The notes under the pieces: generated by a model
Seen by the model: only the letters and a program-made list of their open reading frames with translations
The model's database searches: none
Told to the model about the DNA's origin: nothing
Shown here: positions 9,826 to 18,185 of the stretch, in pieces
Numbering within the stretch: position 1 is the stretch's first letter
Layout: each line of letters begins with the position of its first letter
Position numbers and translations under genes: made by a program
DNA from: Deinococcus arboris
GTDB lineage: Bacteria; Deinococcota; Deinococci; Deinococcales; Deinococcaceae
Assembly (NCBI RefSeq): GCF_009755355.1
Contig: NZ_WQLB01000003.1
Span: 1 to 64,000 of the forward strand
DNA: 64,000 nt
Reading direction: 5' to 3'

Positions 9826-10953
9826 TTATGGAATGAGCGTCAGCAACTTGTCCAGGCGGGCCTGCAACGTCTCCGCATCTGGCGCCGTCAGGTTGACATG
9901 GCCCAGCTTGCGCCCAGCGCGCCACGCCTTGTGGTACAGGTGAACGTGGGTGCCGTCCAGCGCGTCAATCCCGGCCCAGTCGGGGTGCAGCGGCTGACCG
10001 TCCGGGTCAGTTGCGCCCACCACGTTGACCATGGCGCAGGGGTGCAGGGGGCGCCAGTCGCTGAGCGGCCAGTCCAGCACAGCGCGCACCTGCGCCTCGA
10101 ATTGACTGGAAGCGCCGCCGTTCTGGGTGAGGTGACCACTGTTATGCACCCTGGGGGCCACCTCGTTGACCAGCAGATCGCCGCCCGCCACCTGAAAAAA
10201 CTCAAGGGTCAGTAGCCCCTCCAGCCCCCAGGCTTCCGCCACAGCGGCGGCCAGCGACCGGGCGCGGACCTCGGTGCCTGCCGGCACGCGGGCCGGAAAG
10301 ACGCTGCTTCTCAGAATGCCCGCCCGGTGCACATTTTCCACCAGCGGCCCGCAGGCCACCTGACCCGAGGGAGCGCGCGCCACCGCCAGACTGAGTTCCC
10401 GCTCGAAAAGCACCAGGCCCTCCAGCACGCAGGGCACGGCGCCCAGTTCCGTCCAGGCGGCGCGCAGGCCCTCAGCGGTGGTCACGCGGGCCTGGCCCTT
10501 CCCGTCATAGCCCAGTTCACTGGTTTTGAGGATGCCCTGACCGCCCACCTGGTCCAAGGCGCCCTCCAGGTCGGCGGCCGTTTCAATGGCGACAAAGGGT
10601 GCGGTCTCGGCCCCTGCCGCGCGCAGGGCTTCTTTCTCCCGGACGCGGTGCTTGCTGCGCGCCAGCACTTCGGCGCCGGGGCGCACCGGCGCCCGGCCAT
10701 GCAGGGCGCTGAGGGCCGGCAACGGCACATTCTCGAATTCCAGTGTGACGGCGGCGCAGGCCGCCAGTTGCTCCAGGGCGGCAGGGTCGGTGTAGGGGGC
10801 CCGCAGGTGCGCGGCACACAGCCGCGCCGGAGCCTCGGGGTCCGGTTCCAGCACCGTCACGCGCACGCCCAGCGGCAGGGCCGCCAGCGCCAGCATCTGC
10901 GCCAGTTGCCCGCCGCCCAGAATCCCCAGCGAAGGCTGCGAAGCGCGGCTCAT
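9826..10953 (-). CDS. purK: 5-(carboxyamino)imidazole ribonucleotide synthase
   Basis: A 375-residue ATP-grasp enzyme. It carboxylates AIR with bicarbonate and ATP to give N5-CAIR in purine synthesis. Visible family blocks are the N-terminal [13 protein letters not shown], the ATP-grasp segment [14 protein letters not shown] near residue 145 and the C-terminal [16 protein letters not shown] near 265. The start overlaps the purE stop by 4 nt (ATGA), so the pair is translationally coupled and supplies successive steps: PurK makes N5-CAIR and PurE converts it to CAIR. Length is normal. Confidence 0.96.
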   Translation of the reverse strand: MSRASQPSLGILGGGQLAQMLALAALPLGVRVTVLEPDPEAPARLCAAHLRAPYTDPAALEQLAACAAVTLEFENVPLPALSALHGRAPVRPGAEVLARSKHRVREKEALRAAGAETAPFVAIETAADLEGALDQVGGQGILKTSELGYDGKGQARVTTAEGLRAAWTELGAVPCVLEGLVLFERELSLAVARAPSGQVACGPLVENVHRAGILRSSVFPARVPAGTEVRARSLAAAVAEAWGLEGLLTLEFFQVAGGDLLVNEVAPRVHNSGHLTQNGGASSQFEAQVRAVLDWPLSDWRPLHPCAMVNVVGATDPDGQPLHPDWAGIDALDGTHVHLYHKAWRAGRKLGHVNLTAPDAETLQARLDKLLTLIP

Positions 10954-11492
10954 GCTGTGCCCGCCTGGGGGTGACCCTCAAAGAAAGGGTCGTCCAGCAC
11001 CGCCTGGGTCTGGGCGGCCCGGAAGGCGTCCAGCCGGGCGCGCACGGCCTCGTCGGTGGTGGCCAGCAGGGCCGCGGCAAACAGCGCGGCGTTTTTCGCC
11101 CCCGCCGCCCCGATGGCAAAGGTGGCCACCGGCACCCCGGCGGGCATCTGCACGATGCTCAGCAGGCTGTCCTGGCCGCTCAGGGCGCGCGACTGCACCG
11201 GCACACCCAGCACCGGCACGCGCGTAAAGGCCGCCAGCATCCCCGGCAGGTGCGCCGCGCCGCCCGCCCCGGCAATGATGCAGGCCAGGTTCAGGCGCTC
11301 GGCCCGCGCGCCGTAGGTGGGCAGCAGCGCCGGCGTGCGGTGTGCCGACAGCACCCGCACCTCGTAGGGCACGCCCAGGTCTCCCAGCAGGTCCAGCGCG
11401 CCCTGCATGGTCTCGAAATCGCTGCGGCTTCCCATCACGACGCCCACGCGGGGGAGGCGGCTCTGCACGGCAAGGTCAGTCACGGGCTGCAT
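10950..11492 (-). CDS. purE: 5-(carboxyamino)imidazole ribonucleotide mutase
   Basis: A 180-residue class I PurE. The substrate-binding block [15 protein letters not shown] is near residue 16, the active-site His lies in [10 protein letters not shown], and the glycine-rich [14 protein letters not shown] is near 92; VPVQS and [13 protein letters not shown] follow. It converts N5-CAIR to CAIR. It precedes purK in a two-gene operon. The region before the ATG has no ribosome binding site, and folC diverges about 95 bp away, so the two promoters share this short gap. Confidence 0.96.
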   Translation of the reverse strand: MQPVTDLAVQSRLPRVGVVMGSRSDFETMQGALDLLGDLGVPYEVRVLSAHRTPALLPTYGARAERLNLACIIAGAGGAAHLPGMLAAFTRVPVLGVPVQSRALSGQDSLLSIVQMPAGVPVATFAIGAAGAKNAALFAAALLATTDEAVRARLDAFRAAQTQAVLDDPFFEGHPQAGTA

Positions 11493-11575
11493 GCTAACGC
11501 GGGGCCTGCGCCGGTGCCGGGCCGCTGCTGGACAGGAAGAGCCGCCCCCCTCTGCCAGGTGCCTCCGCGGTGTCT

Positions 11576-11581
11576 TACCCT
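11576..11581 (+). promoter_or_regulatory. -10 box (TACCCT) setting the folC start
   Basis: TACCCT lies 6 nt before the GTG at 11588. This spacing matches leaderless promoters and is why that GTG, rather than the earlier in-frame GTG at 11570, was taken as the folC start. No strong -35 is visible. Confidence 0.55.
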
Positions 11582-11587
11582 GACCCT

Positions 11588-12766
11588 GTGTCCGAGCGTC
11601 CCCCTGCTGCCCCCGACTACACCTGGCTGTATGCCCGTACCCGTGCGGGCCGGGCCCGTGGCCCAGAAGGCGCGCGGGCGCTGCTGGACAGCCTGAGCCG
11701 ACCCGACCGCGCCTTTACCAGCGTGCGCGTGGTGGGCACCAACGGCAAGGGCAGCACCTGCGCCATGCTGGAAGCCGGCCTGCTGGCCGCCGGGGTCCGC
11801 ACAGGCCGCTTTACCAGCCCACACCTTCACGCCTACGAGGAGCGGATTCGGCTGGGCGGCGTGAACCTGCCGCCAGAGCGCACCGCCGCCTTTATTACCT
11901 GGGCACAGACCCACGCCCCGGACGCTGCTTTTTTCGACCTGACGCTGGCCCTGGCCTGTCAGGCCTTTGCAGAGGGCGGGGTGGAGGTGGCGGTCATGGA
12001 GGCAGGCGTCGGAGGCCAGAGCGACGCCACGCAGGTCCTGGAGCGCGTGTCGGCCGTGGCCCTGACCAATGTGGGGCTTGACCACACCGCTACCCTGGGC
12101 GAGACGGTGGCGGCTATTGCCCACGACAAAGCTGGGGCCGCGCAGCCGGGCGTGCCGCTGCTGACGACAGCCGAAGGCGAGGCGCTGACGGTTATTGAGC
12201 AGGTGGCCCAGGAACGGGGGGCGCCGCTGCTGACCCCTGCCACCCACCCGGCCCTGTTTGCCCTGCCGTACCCTCCGGCCCTGGCCGGCGCACATCAGCT
12301 TCAGAATGCGGCCCTGGCAGCCGCAACCCTGCGCACGCTGGGCTTTGACGCAGGGGTTGAGGCGGCGCTGACGGCCGCCCACCCCGCCCGGCTGGAACGC
12401 CTGCGGGTGCAGGGTAAGACTGTGCTGCTGGACGGCGCGCACAACCCCCACGCCACCCAGGCGCTGGCGCGGGCGGTGCCGGCGGCCGACGTGCTGCTCT
12501 TTGGCGGCCTAGCCCGCAAAGACACGGCAGCCACCCTGGCCCCGCTCCTTGCGGTAGCCCCGGTGCGGGTGTTTACCGCACCCGGCGACCTGGCCGCACC
12601 ACCCGCCGAACTGGCCGCCCTGTACGGCGGTGAGGCCGACCTGGACCCGGCGCGCGCCCTGGCCCGTGCTCTAGCCCTGACTCCAGCGGGCGGCACCCTG
12701 CTGGTGGCGGGCAGCTTGTACCTGGCGGGGACGGTGCGGGGCCTGCTGGCGCCAGATTTGGCTTGA
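11588..12766 (+). CDS. folC: Folylpolyglutamate synthase / dihydrofolate synthase
   Basis: A Mur-ligase-fold protein of about 392 residues. It adds glutamate to folates and, if bifunctional, joins dihydropteroate to glutamate. The P-loop [14 protein letters not shown] is near residue 42. [15 protein letters not shown], a hallmark of the family, follows. [10 protein letters not shown] and the C-terminal [16 protein letters not shown] complete the ATP and substrate sites. A GTG at 11588 is preferred because of the TACCCT box; GTG 11570 would add six residues. The stop codon TGA sits inside the -35 box of the tRNA-Lys promoter. Confidence 0.93.
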   Translation: MSERPPAAPDYTWLYARTRAGRARGPEGARALLDSLSRPDRAFTSVRVVGTNGKGSTCAMLEAGLLAAGVRTGRFTSPHLHAYEERIRLGGVNLPPERTAAFITWAQTHAPDAAFFDLTLALACQAFAEGGVEVAVMEAGVGGQSDATQVLERVSAVALTNVGLDHTATLGETVAAIAHDKAGAAQPGVPLLTTAEGEALTVIEQVAQERGAPLLTPATHPALFALPYPPALAGAHQLQNAALAAATLRTLGFDAGVEAALTAAHPARLERLRVQGKTVLLDGAHNPHATQALARAVPAADVLLFGGLARKDTAATLAPLLAVAPVRVFTAPGDLAAPPAELAALYGGEADLDPARALARALALTPAGGTLLVAGSLYLAGTVRGLLAPDLA

Positions 12767-12791
12767 CAGCCTCCCTTGCGGCCCGTATACT
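12763..12791 (+). promoter_or_regulatory. Consensus promoter of tRNA-Lys
   Basis: TTGACA (12763-12768) and TATACT (12786-12791) are separated by exactly 17 bp, with the tRNA beginning 12 nt after the -10 box. This is the strongest vegetative promoter match I found in the window. The -35 hexamer contains the folC stop codon. Confidence 0.85.
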
Positions 12792-12797
12792 TCCTTC

Positions 12798-12881
<84 letters not shown>

Positions 12882-12885
12882 CAAA

Positions 12886-12918
12886 GCCTCGCCTAGCGCG
12901 GGGTTTTTTTGTTTTTTC
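12886..12918 (+). terminator. Rho-independent terminator after tRNA-Lys
   Basis: CCTCGC (12887-12892), loop CTAGC, GCGGGG (12898-12903), then a run of seven T. The stem has five canonical pairs and one G-T pair. A very similar hairpin follows the tRNA remnant near 16920. Confidence 0.85.
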
Positions 12919-13146
12919 TTCTGCATAGTCCTGATTGATTCTGGCACTCCCCCAGCACGACCCCAATACAGCGGCTCTGCATCAACTCGCGCGCTTGCGC
13001 TGCGAAAAGGCCGCAATAGTCAACTCGGCCGCTGATCTCAATGATGCTGCAGCCTTTCGCAAGGTCTTCGGCCAGCCCCTTGGATTGAGGTTTGCCCTGA
13101 GTCCGTGGGTTGATGGCCGAGGGCGTGGCTGGGCAAGCTGATTGGT

Positions 13147-13509
13147 ATGGAATATGTCCAGGCCGTTCTGTTGCAACTCGCCTTTCAGGTGCCGCTCCTG
13201 GCGCTCTGGATCTTCGGAATTGTGATGGCGGCCCAGCGGCGCAGGGTCTACCCCGCCTTGACTTGGGTGGTGGTGGGGTTGACCGCACTGTGCCTCCTGC
13301 GGCTGGTGAGCACCGGGGTCAACATCGGGCTGCCCCTGTGGGCATCCGGGCGGGGGTATTCGGCGGTGGCGACAGGGCAACTGCTGGCGGTGACCGGAAT
13401 AGGCCAGCTGGTGGTGGAACTGAGCGCGTGGGTTTGCCTGCTGGTGGGGCTGTTCGGCGTCATGCGCCCACAACCGTCCGGCGTGCGGCAGAGTGCTGTA
13501 GAGAAGTGA
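13147..13509 (+). CDS. Hypothetical multi-pass membrane protein
   Basis: A 120-residue protein with three or four hydrophobic segments (about 5-27, 38-58, 74-90 and 92-106) separated by short basic loops (AAQRRRVYP; MRPQPSGVRQ). No family recognised. Nothing like a ribosome binding site is evident before the ATG. It is the first gene of the stretch between tRNA-Lys and the downstream tRNA remnant and has no clear operon partner. Confidence 0.65.
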   Translation: MEYVQAVLLQLAFQVPLLALWIFGIVMAAQRRRVYPALTWVVVGLTALCLLRLVSTGVNIGLPLWASGRGYSAVATGQLLAVTGIGQLVVELSAWVCLLVGLFGVMRPQPSGVRQSAVEK

Positions 13510-14075
13510 TGGCAAGGGGCTGATTAGCCGAGCCAGTCGCCCGTGTGGGACATAGCGCCGGATCTGGCTGACTGGCTTGCTGGGTGGTGGTCTCAGCACC
13601 GGCCTACTGGTCCTGCTGATCGCGGTGTTTCCACCGCCGTCATGTTCCGTCGACCGCCCTTGGTCAGGCATGTAACGGGCTTCCTCCTACCTTGCGTGCT
13701 TGCCGCCGGTCCTGGCATAGCGGCGCGGTTTGCGGCACCACTCAGGGGCGCGCAGTTTACCGTTGCATCGCGGCTCCTTTGGTGTCTGGCCGCGCTGTTC
13801 GTGATTTCGCGGTATTCCTTTTCTGGCTGCCAGAGTCATCATCGCTGTCCGCCGGAGAGCGCAGGAATGCACGTCAGCGCATCCGACACCCGACCCTACA
13901 CCACTGGCCCTTGCTCGAGCTCTACATGTGGCGGGGGCTGTATTCGCGCTAGTCAGCGCTCTTCTGCGGGTCATCACCTTCCAGCTTGGTTGTGCCCGCC
14001 GCCCAATGATCCGCAGACGTAGCGGGGTTCACAGATCAGACAACAGGCGCTGCTGAGCCCACGTACCGTGAAGCG
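13510..14075 (+). pseudogene. Decayed region with membrane-protein-like fragments in three frames
   Basis: No intact gene. On the plus strand from about 13642 a hydrophobic frame (VTGFLLPCVLAAGPG ... LLWCLAALFVI) breaks off. A second frame continues with FAVFLFWLPESSSL to LELYMWRGLYSR near 13950, and a third reads HVAGAVFALVSALLRVITFQLG near 13925-14000. This is the pattern expected of a frameshifted small membrane-protein gene similar in kind to its neighbours, but chance cannot be excluded. Base composition is lower in GC than the flanking genes. Confidence 0.3.
14064..14069 (+). promoter_or_regulatory. -10 box (TACCGT) of the 94-residue membrane protein gene
   Basis: TACCGT lies exactly 6 nt before the ATG at 14076, the leaderless arrangement seen at many genes in this window. 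Confidence 0.5.
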
Positions 14076-14360
14076 ATGAATGGTGCCTTAAGTCTGACCC
14101 TGAGCTTTGGCGTGCTCGCCGCAGGCCTCATCTTCGCTTACGGCGTCTGGCTGGATCGCCGCGACATCGGACGGCGCGCTGCCCTTGGTGTGTTGGCCAC
14201 CGCCGCTTTCGCCGCCATGCTGCCTTTCTTGATCGCGCAATTGGCGCCTGGCCTCGCCGCGTACGCTACCCGTGGACTTTCAGGCTTGTTCCTCCTGATG
14301 GCCTGGAGCATCACCGGGGTTTGCCTCGCGTTTCTGCCCTGGTTGGTCGCTGGGAATTGA
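14076..14360 (+). CDS. Hypothetical three-helix membrane protein
   Basis: A 94-residue protein with hydrophobic segments at about residues 4-24, 36-58 and 68-92 and a basic loop (WLDRRDIGRR) between the first two. No family recognised. The ATG follows a TACCGT box by 6 nt, so the mRNA is probably leaderless. A terminator hairpin follows about 50 bp after the stop, making it a single-gene unit. Confidence 0.68.
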   Translation: MNGALSLTLSFGVLAAGLIFAYGVWLDRRDIGRRAALGVLATAAFAAMLPFLIAQLAPGLAAYATRGLSGLFLLMAWSITGVCLAFLPWLVAGN

Positions 14361-14409
14361 TTAGAGGTGCTCTGCCGCGACGCACGGCGTGACTGAACAT
14401 GCAATAAGA

Positions 14410-14446
14410 ACCCACCTGGCCGTCAGACAAGTGGGGCTTTTTCCTT
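14410..14446 (+). terminator. Rho-independent terminator
   Basis: CCCAC (14411-14415) pairs with GTGGG (14431-14435) around a 15-nt loop that can pair partly, followed by CTTTTTCC. It ends the upstream plus-strand gene and faces the convergent lipoprotein gene. Confidence 0.6.
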
Positions 14447-14461
14447 ATAGGAGAGCGGAGG

Positions 14462-14935
14462 TTACGGTTGCGCTGTCACGCGCGTGAACTCTACAGAGCT
14501 GTAGTCCTCAGCCTTTTCCTCTTCGGCCCAGGCGATATAGCCACCATGCCGCTGAGGCTGGCTCGACCCGGAAAACAGCCCGCTCATGCGCCCTTTGTAA
14601 ATGCCGCCTTGCAAGAGCTGGAGAGTCCATGTGGGGAAGATCCGTCGAGTCGTCTGCGGTTTAAACGCATGGGCTTCATTCGCTTGGCCCTCACCTTTGA
14701 CCACGTATTGTTCGTTACGAAAGGTCAGCGTGCCAGAGATCTCGTAGGTCTCCTGATTTTTGTAGGTTGCGGTGGTTTCGAGACGAAGCGGCTCGGTGGT
14801 TTGGGCATTGCCTGGTTTGGCCGTCCCCTCAAACGTGCCGTGCAGAACGCGCGCATCGGTCGGGACCATCACAGGTTCACGGGGGCTGCACGCGCTTAAG
14901 GTGCCAAGAAGAATGAGACCTGCCAGGAGACGCAT
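14462..14935 (-). CDS. Hypothetical lipoprotein
   Basis: A 157-residue protein with a lipoprotein signal: MRLLAGLILLGTLSAC, lipobox Cys at residue 16. The mature part is polar and probably beta-rich (HGTFEGTAKPG, YEISGTLTFRNEQYVVKGEG). No family recognised. A TATCTT box lies 6 nt before the ATG (14942-14947), indicating a leaderless transcript. It ends about 15 bp from the terminator of the convergent plus-strand gene. Confidence 0.75.
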   Translation of the reverse strand: MRLLAGLILLGTLSACSPREPVMVPTDARVLHGTFEGTAKPGNAQTTEPLRLETTATYKNQETYEISGTLTFRNEQYVVKGEGQANEAHAFKPQTTRRIFPTWTLQLLQGGIYKGRMSGLFSGSSQPQRHGGYIAWAEEEKAEDYSSVEFTRVTAQP

Positions 14936-15108
14936 GCCGACAAGATAGAGAACTGGAGTGGCCGCTCATTCAGACCGCGCTGAGGGGCACCACTCTCAGC
15001 GCCAAAAACCTGCGCCAGCAGCCTTAACAGGTGGCCGCGCTGGACCATGACGGCGCGGCAGACCTGGCCGCCACACTGCAGCGCTGGGGGACTGGGAATT
15101 GATCCACG

Positions 15109-15876
15109 TCATGCTGGCGAGCCAGGAGCGGCGAAGATGAGTGATTCGCCGTCTGCGGGAATGCGGAGCTGCGTTGGGCTGATTCCAGCAGCAGTGGCCG
15201 CTTCTCGCAGCGCACGCCGCGACGTCGCCGCATGGTCCACAGCTTCCAGATGGGTGGCGACCACAGTGGCTTGGGGCGCGGCCTGACACACCGCCACAGT
15301 CTGCTCGGCGTCCATGATGATCGGCAGGCCGTCCCAGAGTGCCCCACCTGAATGCGTCACGATGACCTCTGGCTGAACACGCATAGTAGTCTCCAGCACC
15401 GCCGGCGTGAGGATGGTATCGCCAGCCCAGTACACCGTGGGCTCCCCGGCGGCCCGCAGCACGAAGCCCATCACTTCACCCATCAGTGGCAGAACGTGGC
15501 CAGACCCATGTGTCCCAGGGGTGCGCTCGATCAAGAGGCCCAGCCCCTGCCACGACGCCTCAAGGGGCGTAACGTTGGTGAATCCCAGGCGGCGCAGCGC
15601 CTCTACATCTACGCCCTGGCAGAGGATGGGCATAGAGGAAGGCAGCAGCTGCTGGGCGAGCGGGTCAAAGTGATCCGGGTGCAGGTGTGAAATCAGCGTC
15701 AGATCTACGCCCTCAAGCACAGCCTCGGCTGGAACAGGCAGTTCAGACGTGGGGTTCGGCTCATGCCCCCCGATGGTGGGCAGGCTGTGCCGAGGGGCCA
15801 GGTAGGGATCAATCAGCAGGGTGCAGCCGGCATAGGTCAGTCTGAGGGTGGCGTTACGGATGAGCTGCAGGCGCAT
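15109..15876 (-). CDS. Metallo-beta-lactamase-fold hydrolase (UlaG-like)
   Basis: A 255-residue protein with MBL metal-binding motifs in order: LISHLHPDHFDP near residue 68, RTPGTHGSGH near 125, VYWAGDT near 155 and VVATHLEAVDH near 218. The N-terminus LRLTYAGCTLLIDPYLAP is typical of the UlaG/RomA group of cytosolic phosphodiesterase- or lactonase-like enzymes. Substrate is unknown. A GGAGG lies 6 nt before the ATG. It follows the MerR gene by 62 bp in the same direction, so it is the likely target of that regulator. Confidence 0.85.
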   Translation of the reverse strand: MRLQLIRNATLRLTYAGCTLLIDPYLAPRHSLPTIGGHEPNPTSELPVPAEAVLEGVDLTLISHLHPDHFDPLAQQLLPSSMPILCQGVDVEALRRLGFTNVTPLEASWQGLGLLIERTPGTHGSGHVLPLMGEVMGFVLRAAGEPTVYWAGDTILTPAVLETTMRVQPEVIVTHSGGALWDGLPIIMDAEQTVAVCQAAPQATVVATHLEAVDHAATSRRALREAATAAGISPTQLRIPADGESLIFAAPGSPA

Positions 15877-15938
15877 AGAGAACCTCCGGCACAGGGCCAG
15901 GACAGGAGGCAGTGCCTCCCAGACAGAGTGGGTGGGGA

Positions 15939-16340
15939 TTAGGGGTGAACCGAGGGCGGGTGATCAGGTGAAGCGTTGTCCATCTGCTCTTGCAGGCGCC
16001 GCATCTGAGCATGGAGGGTGTCCCGCATCCGCTGAACGGCGCTCAGATGCGCGTCCACCTCCGTCAACTTGCGCTGATAGAACGCCAGAACGTCTGCCGT
16101 GGGCACTGTCAGGTCGTCTACCGAGCCATTCTGAAAACAGGGCGCCGAGTGACGAATCTCGTCCAGGCGAAAGCCGACGCTCAGAAACAGGCGGATGAGC
16201 CGGACCTGGTCAACGTCAGCTTCTGTGAAGACACGGTAGCCATTCTCGGTGCGTGAGGAGGCCAGCAGGCCCAGGCGGTCGTAATGCCGCAGGGCACGGG
16301 CACTGACCTGGGTGCGGTGAGCGAGCTGACCAATCTGCAC
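15939..16340 (-). CDS. MerR-family transcriptional regulator
   Basis: A 133-residue protein. The winged-helix N-terminus begins MQIGQLAHRTQVSARALRHYD with the wing at ENGYRVFTEADVDQVRLI. A long coiled-coil dimer helix occupies residues 85-122. One Cys (APCFQNG near 67) is present but there is no MerR/CueR metal motif, so the inducer is probably an organic molecule. It sits 62 bp before the MBL hydrolase and behind a promoter with a 20-bp spacer carrying a dyad, so autoregulation and control of the hydrolase are likely. Confidence 0.9.
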   Translation of the reverse strand: MQIGQLAHRTQVSARALRHYDRLGLLASSRTENGYRVFTEADVDQVRLIRLFLSVGFRLDEIRHSAPCFQNGSVDDLTVPTADVLAFYQRKLTEVDAHLSAVQRMRDTLHAQMRRLQEQMDNASPDHPPSVHP

Positions 16341-16346
16341 GGGAGC

Positions 16347-16378
16347 AGCCTAAACCTTGACACCTATGTCAAGGTCAA
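16347..16378 (-). promoter_or_regulatory. MerR-type promoter with palindromic 20-bp spacer
   Basis: Read on the minus strand, TTGACC (16373-16378) and TAGGCT (16347-16352) are separated by 20 bp. A perfect 9-bp dyad, ACCTTGACA / TGTCAAGGT with a 4-nt centre (16354-16375), fills the spacer. The over-long spacer with an embedded operator is the classical MerR-family arrangement, in which the bound activator untwists DNA to align the two boxes. Confidence 0.8.
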
Positions 16379-16861
16379 GTGGGTCGGGTCACGACCAGCG
16401 TTGGTGAGGTGGTCTGCACTGTTCATCTGAACCAGCGAGCCCAGTGCTCCAGTGGCGCCCCTATGACGAGAAAGCGCCGCCGCAACCACTCTTTTCCCCG
16501 CCCGAATCCCTGGGTCACCCGCCTGAACACCCTGCTACTGTGGCTGGATTTGGGCCCACTGCTCATCTTTTGAAGCAAGCGGACTGAGTGCGTAAGCTTC
16601 ACGGATGCTGTACCTGAATGCCCCGCGCCCACTGTGCATCAGACCAGAGAAACCATCAAGGTGGCTGAGAGACCCTGCCGGCTGTTCAAATGGATGCCTT
16701 GAAGGGGATGTGTGCACGCAAAACTCCCCCTATGCATTGGGGACAGATCAGGAGTATCTAGAAGGAGGCAAGGGAAAAACGCGTTTCAGTCGAAACAAAA
16801 CCCGTATTCACAGGATTTATTCGGCAGAACTGCGCAGAAGTGCTGCCTGATCGCATGTCCC
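16379..16861. other. Intergenic region without a supported gene
   Basis: About 480 bp between the MerR promoter and the tRNA remnant. A 36-codon plus-strand frame from 16463 has a basic N-terminus and a hydrophobic end but no start signals. Nothing else was recognised; composition is lower in GC than the chromosome around it. Confidence 0.4.
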
Positions 16862-16936
16862 AATCAGCAGGTTGTAGGTTCGATTCCCACACGAGCCACC
16901 GGAACAAAGCCCCGCCTAGCGCGAGGTTTTCTGATT
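16862..16936 (+). pseudogene. 3' tRNA-plus-terminator remnant, direct repeat of the tRNA-Lys end
   Basis: Thirty-nine bases starting AATCAGCAGG match the 3' half of the tRNA-Lys at 12840-12878 with three differences, and the match continues through a near-identical terminator hairpin. The 5' half of a tRNA is missing. One T-stem pair is broken (GTAGG against CCCAC). The acceptor end reads CGAGCC rather than CGACCC, so it could derive from another lysine tRNA. It lies in direct orientation about 4 kb from the intact tRNA, as expected of an attachment-site scar or a deletion remnant. Confidence 0.7.
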
Positions 16937-17065
16937 TTCTCTTTCTATCCTAAGAGTGTTTTGCTGGTGTGGTCAACCACCTCTCCTCCCCCTCAGCTCT
17001 AACAGGTAGAGCCGCACGCCTCTTCAGGCTGTGGTGAAGAAGGGCAAAGTGAAGGCGCCGCCCAA

Positions 17066-17090
17066 GAAAAAGCCCCCACGGGTGTGGGGA
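17066..17090 (-). terminator. Rho-independent terminator of the HbpS-like gene
   Basis: On the minus strand CCCCAC, loop ACCC, GTGGGG, then GCTTTTTC. A perfect 6-bp stem lies about 20 bp after the stop codon of the gene at 17111-17506. Confidence 0.8.
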
Positions 17091-17110
17091 CAGAGAGAGC
17101 CGAAGGCCGG

Positions 17111-17506
17111 TCAGAAAGCTGCAGCGCCAGCTTCTGCGACGGTCTGGTCCTGTTCCCCCGTGCCGCCACTGACGCCGATAGCGCCCACGACCTCACCGTC
17201 ACGCTTGAGGGGAATGCCACCCGCGAAAATCATGACGCGCCCACCGTTCGAGACGTGAATGCCGAAGAATTGGCCGCCCGACTGACTTTCGGCCGCAAGG
17301 TCCTTGGTAGAGAGGTCAAAGGCCCGCGCGGTAAACGCCTTGTTGATAGAAATGTCGATGCTGCCAATCCAGGCTTTGTCCATGCGGACATGGGCGACCA
17401 GATTGCCACCGCTGTCCACGACAGCGACGTTCATGGGCTGGCCAATCTCTTCGGCTTTCTGTTCGGCGGCGGCGATGACTCGGCGGGCGTCAGCAAGGGT
17501 CAACAT
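17111..17506 (-). CDS. GlcG/HbpS-family protein
   Basis: A 131-residue protein covering the whole GlcG/HbpS domain (former DUF336). It begins LTLADARRVIAAAEQKAEEIG and contains NVAVVDSGGNLVAHVRMD, IDISINKAFTARAF, and the C-terminal GGIPLKRDGEVVGAIGVSGGTGEQDQ. Members bind heme or act beside glycolate and diol metabolism; there is no signal peptide, so it is cytoplasmic here. The ATG is preferred over upstream codons because AAGGAG lies just before it and the family starts there. It forms a single-gene unit ended by a clear terminator. Confidence 0.88.
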   Translation of the reverse strand: MLTLADARRVIAAAEQKAEEIGQPMNVAVVDSGGNLVAHVRMDKAWIGSIDISINKAFTARAFDLSTKDLAAESQSGGQFFGIHVSNGGRVMIFAGGIPLKRDGEVVGAIGVSGGTGEQDQTVAEAGAAAF

Positions 17507-17680
17507 AAGGCTCCTTTGGAAACGGGGACGACAGGGAAAGTAGAAATGAGGCGTCCCTGCGCAGCATAGGCAACACACGCCTGACCTGCCCTGAGCAACA
17601 GTTCACCCTGGGACGTCCGCAGAAGTGACACTTGAGCTGACCTCGGGGCCCTCGCACCCCACCAGCGCGGCGCCAGAGGG

Positions 17681-18175
17681 TCAGGTGTGAGGGATGAACC
17701 CCAGGGCCTCACGGGGCGGGCGAAGAAACAGGCCCCGGTAGGTAACATCAACGAAGCCATGCTCCTGGGACAGCACGCCCCCGGACTCAAGCAGCATCAG
17801 GAGAGGTTCATAGGGCTCATCACAGAAGGCCGGAACTAGCCACCGCTTGCCCAGGATGTCTTTGACCAGGGCAAACTGGAGCATCCACAGGGCGAGCCTT
17901 TGAATCAGAGGCGAGACCGCGAGGGATTGAACGAAGTCCAGATGGAATGCGGGACTGCCCAGTGCCGGCAGGATGGTCCCGGCCACGTTGAAAAAAGGCC
18001 AGTGGGGCGGCCGCACCAGAACAGCGAACCATGAGGCTCGCCGCAGGTACTCCCGGAAAAGCAGAATGTGAAAGTCAGGATCTGTGGGCTCGGCCTGCCA
18101 GTCCACCTGCTGGAGCCGGGCCAGGGTGGCGTTGACGTGATGCTGGGATTCGGGTTTGTGCCTGAGGCTGTGCAT
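17681..18175 (-). CDS. Hypothetical protein coupled to a phosphotransferase
   Basis: About 164 residues, unrecognised. It is rich in hydrophobic and aromatic residues (DFHILLFREYLRRASWFAVL, LQFALVKDILGKRWLVPAF) without a convincing membrane helix, so it is probably a soluble alpha-helical protein. The ATG at MHSLRHKPES lies 10 bp after the stop of the upstream kinase-like gene, which argues for one transcript and related roles. The frame is open further upstream but would run into that gene. Confidence 0.6.
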   Translation of the reverse strand: MHSLRHKPESQHHVNATLARLQQVDWQAEPTDPDFHILLFREYLRRASWFAVLVRPPHWPFFNVAGTILPALGSPAFHLDFVQSLAVSPLIQRLALWMLQFALVKDILGKRWLVPAFCDEPYEPLLMLLESGGVLSQEHGFVDVTYRGLFLRPPREALGFIPHT

Positions 18176-18185
18176 CCGCCGCTGC

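Noticed and set aside
16463..16573. A 36-codon plus-strand frame with basic N-terminus and hydrophobic end
   Set aside because: No ribosome binding site, no TANNNT box and too short to judge.
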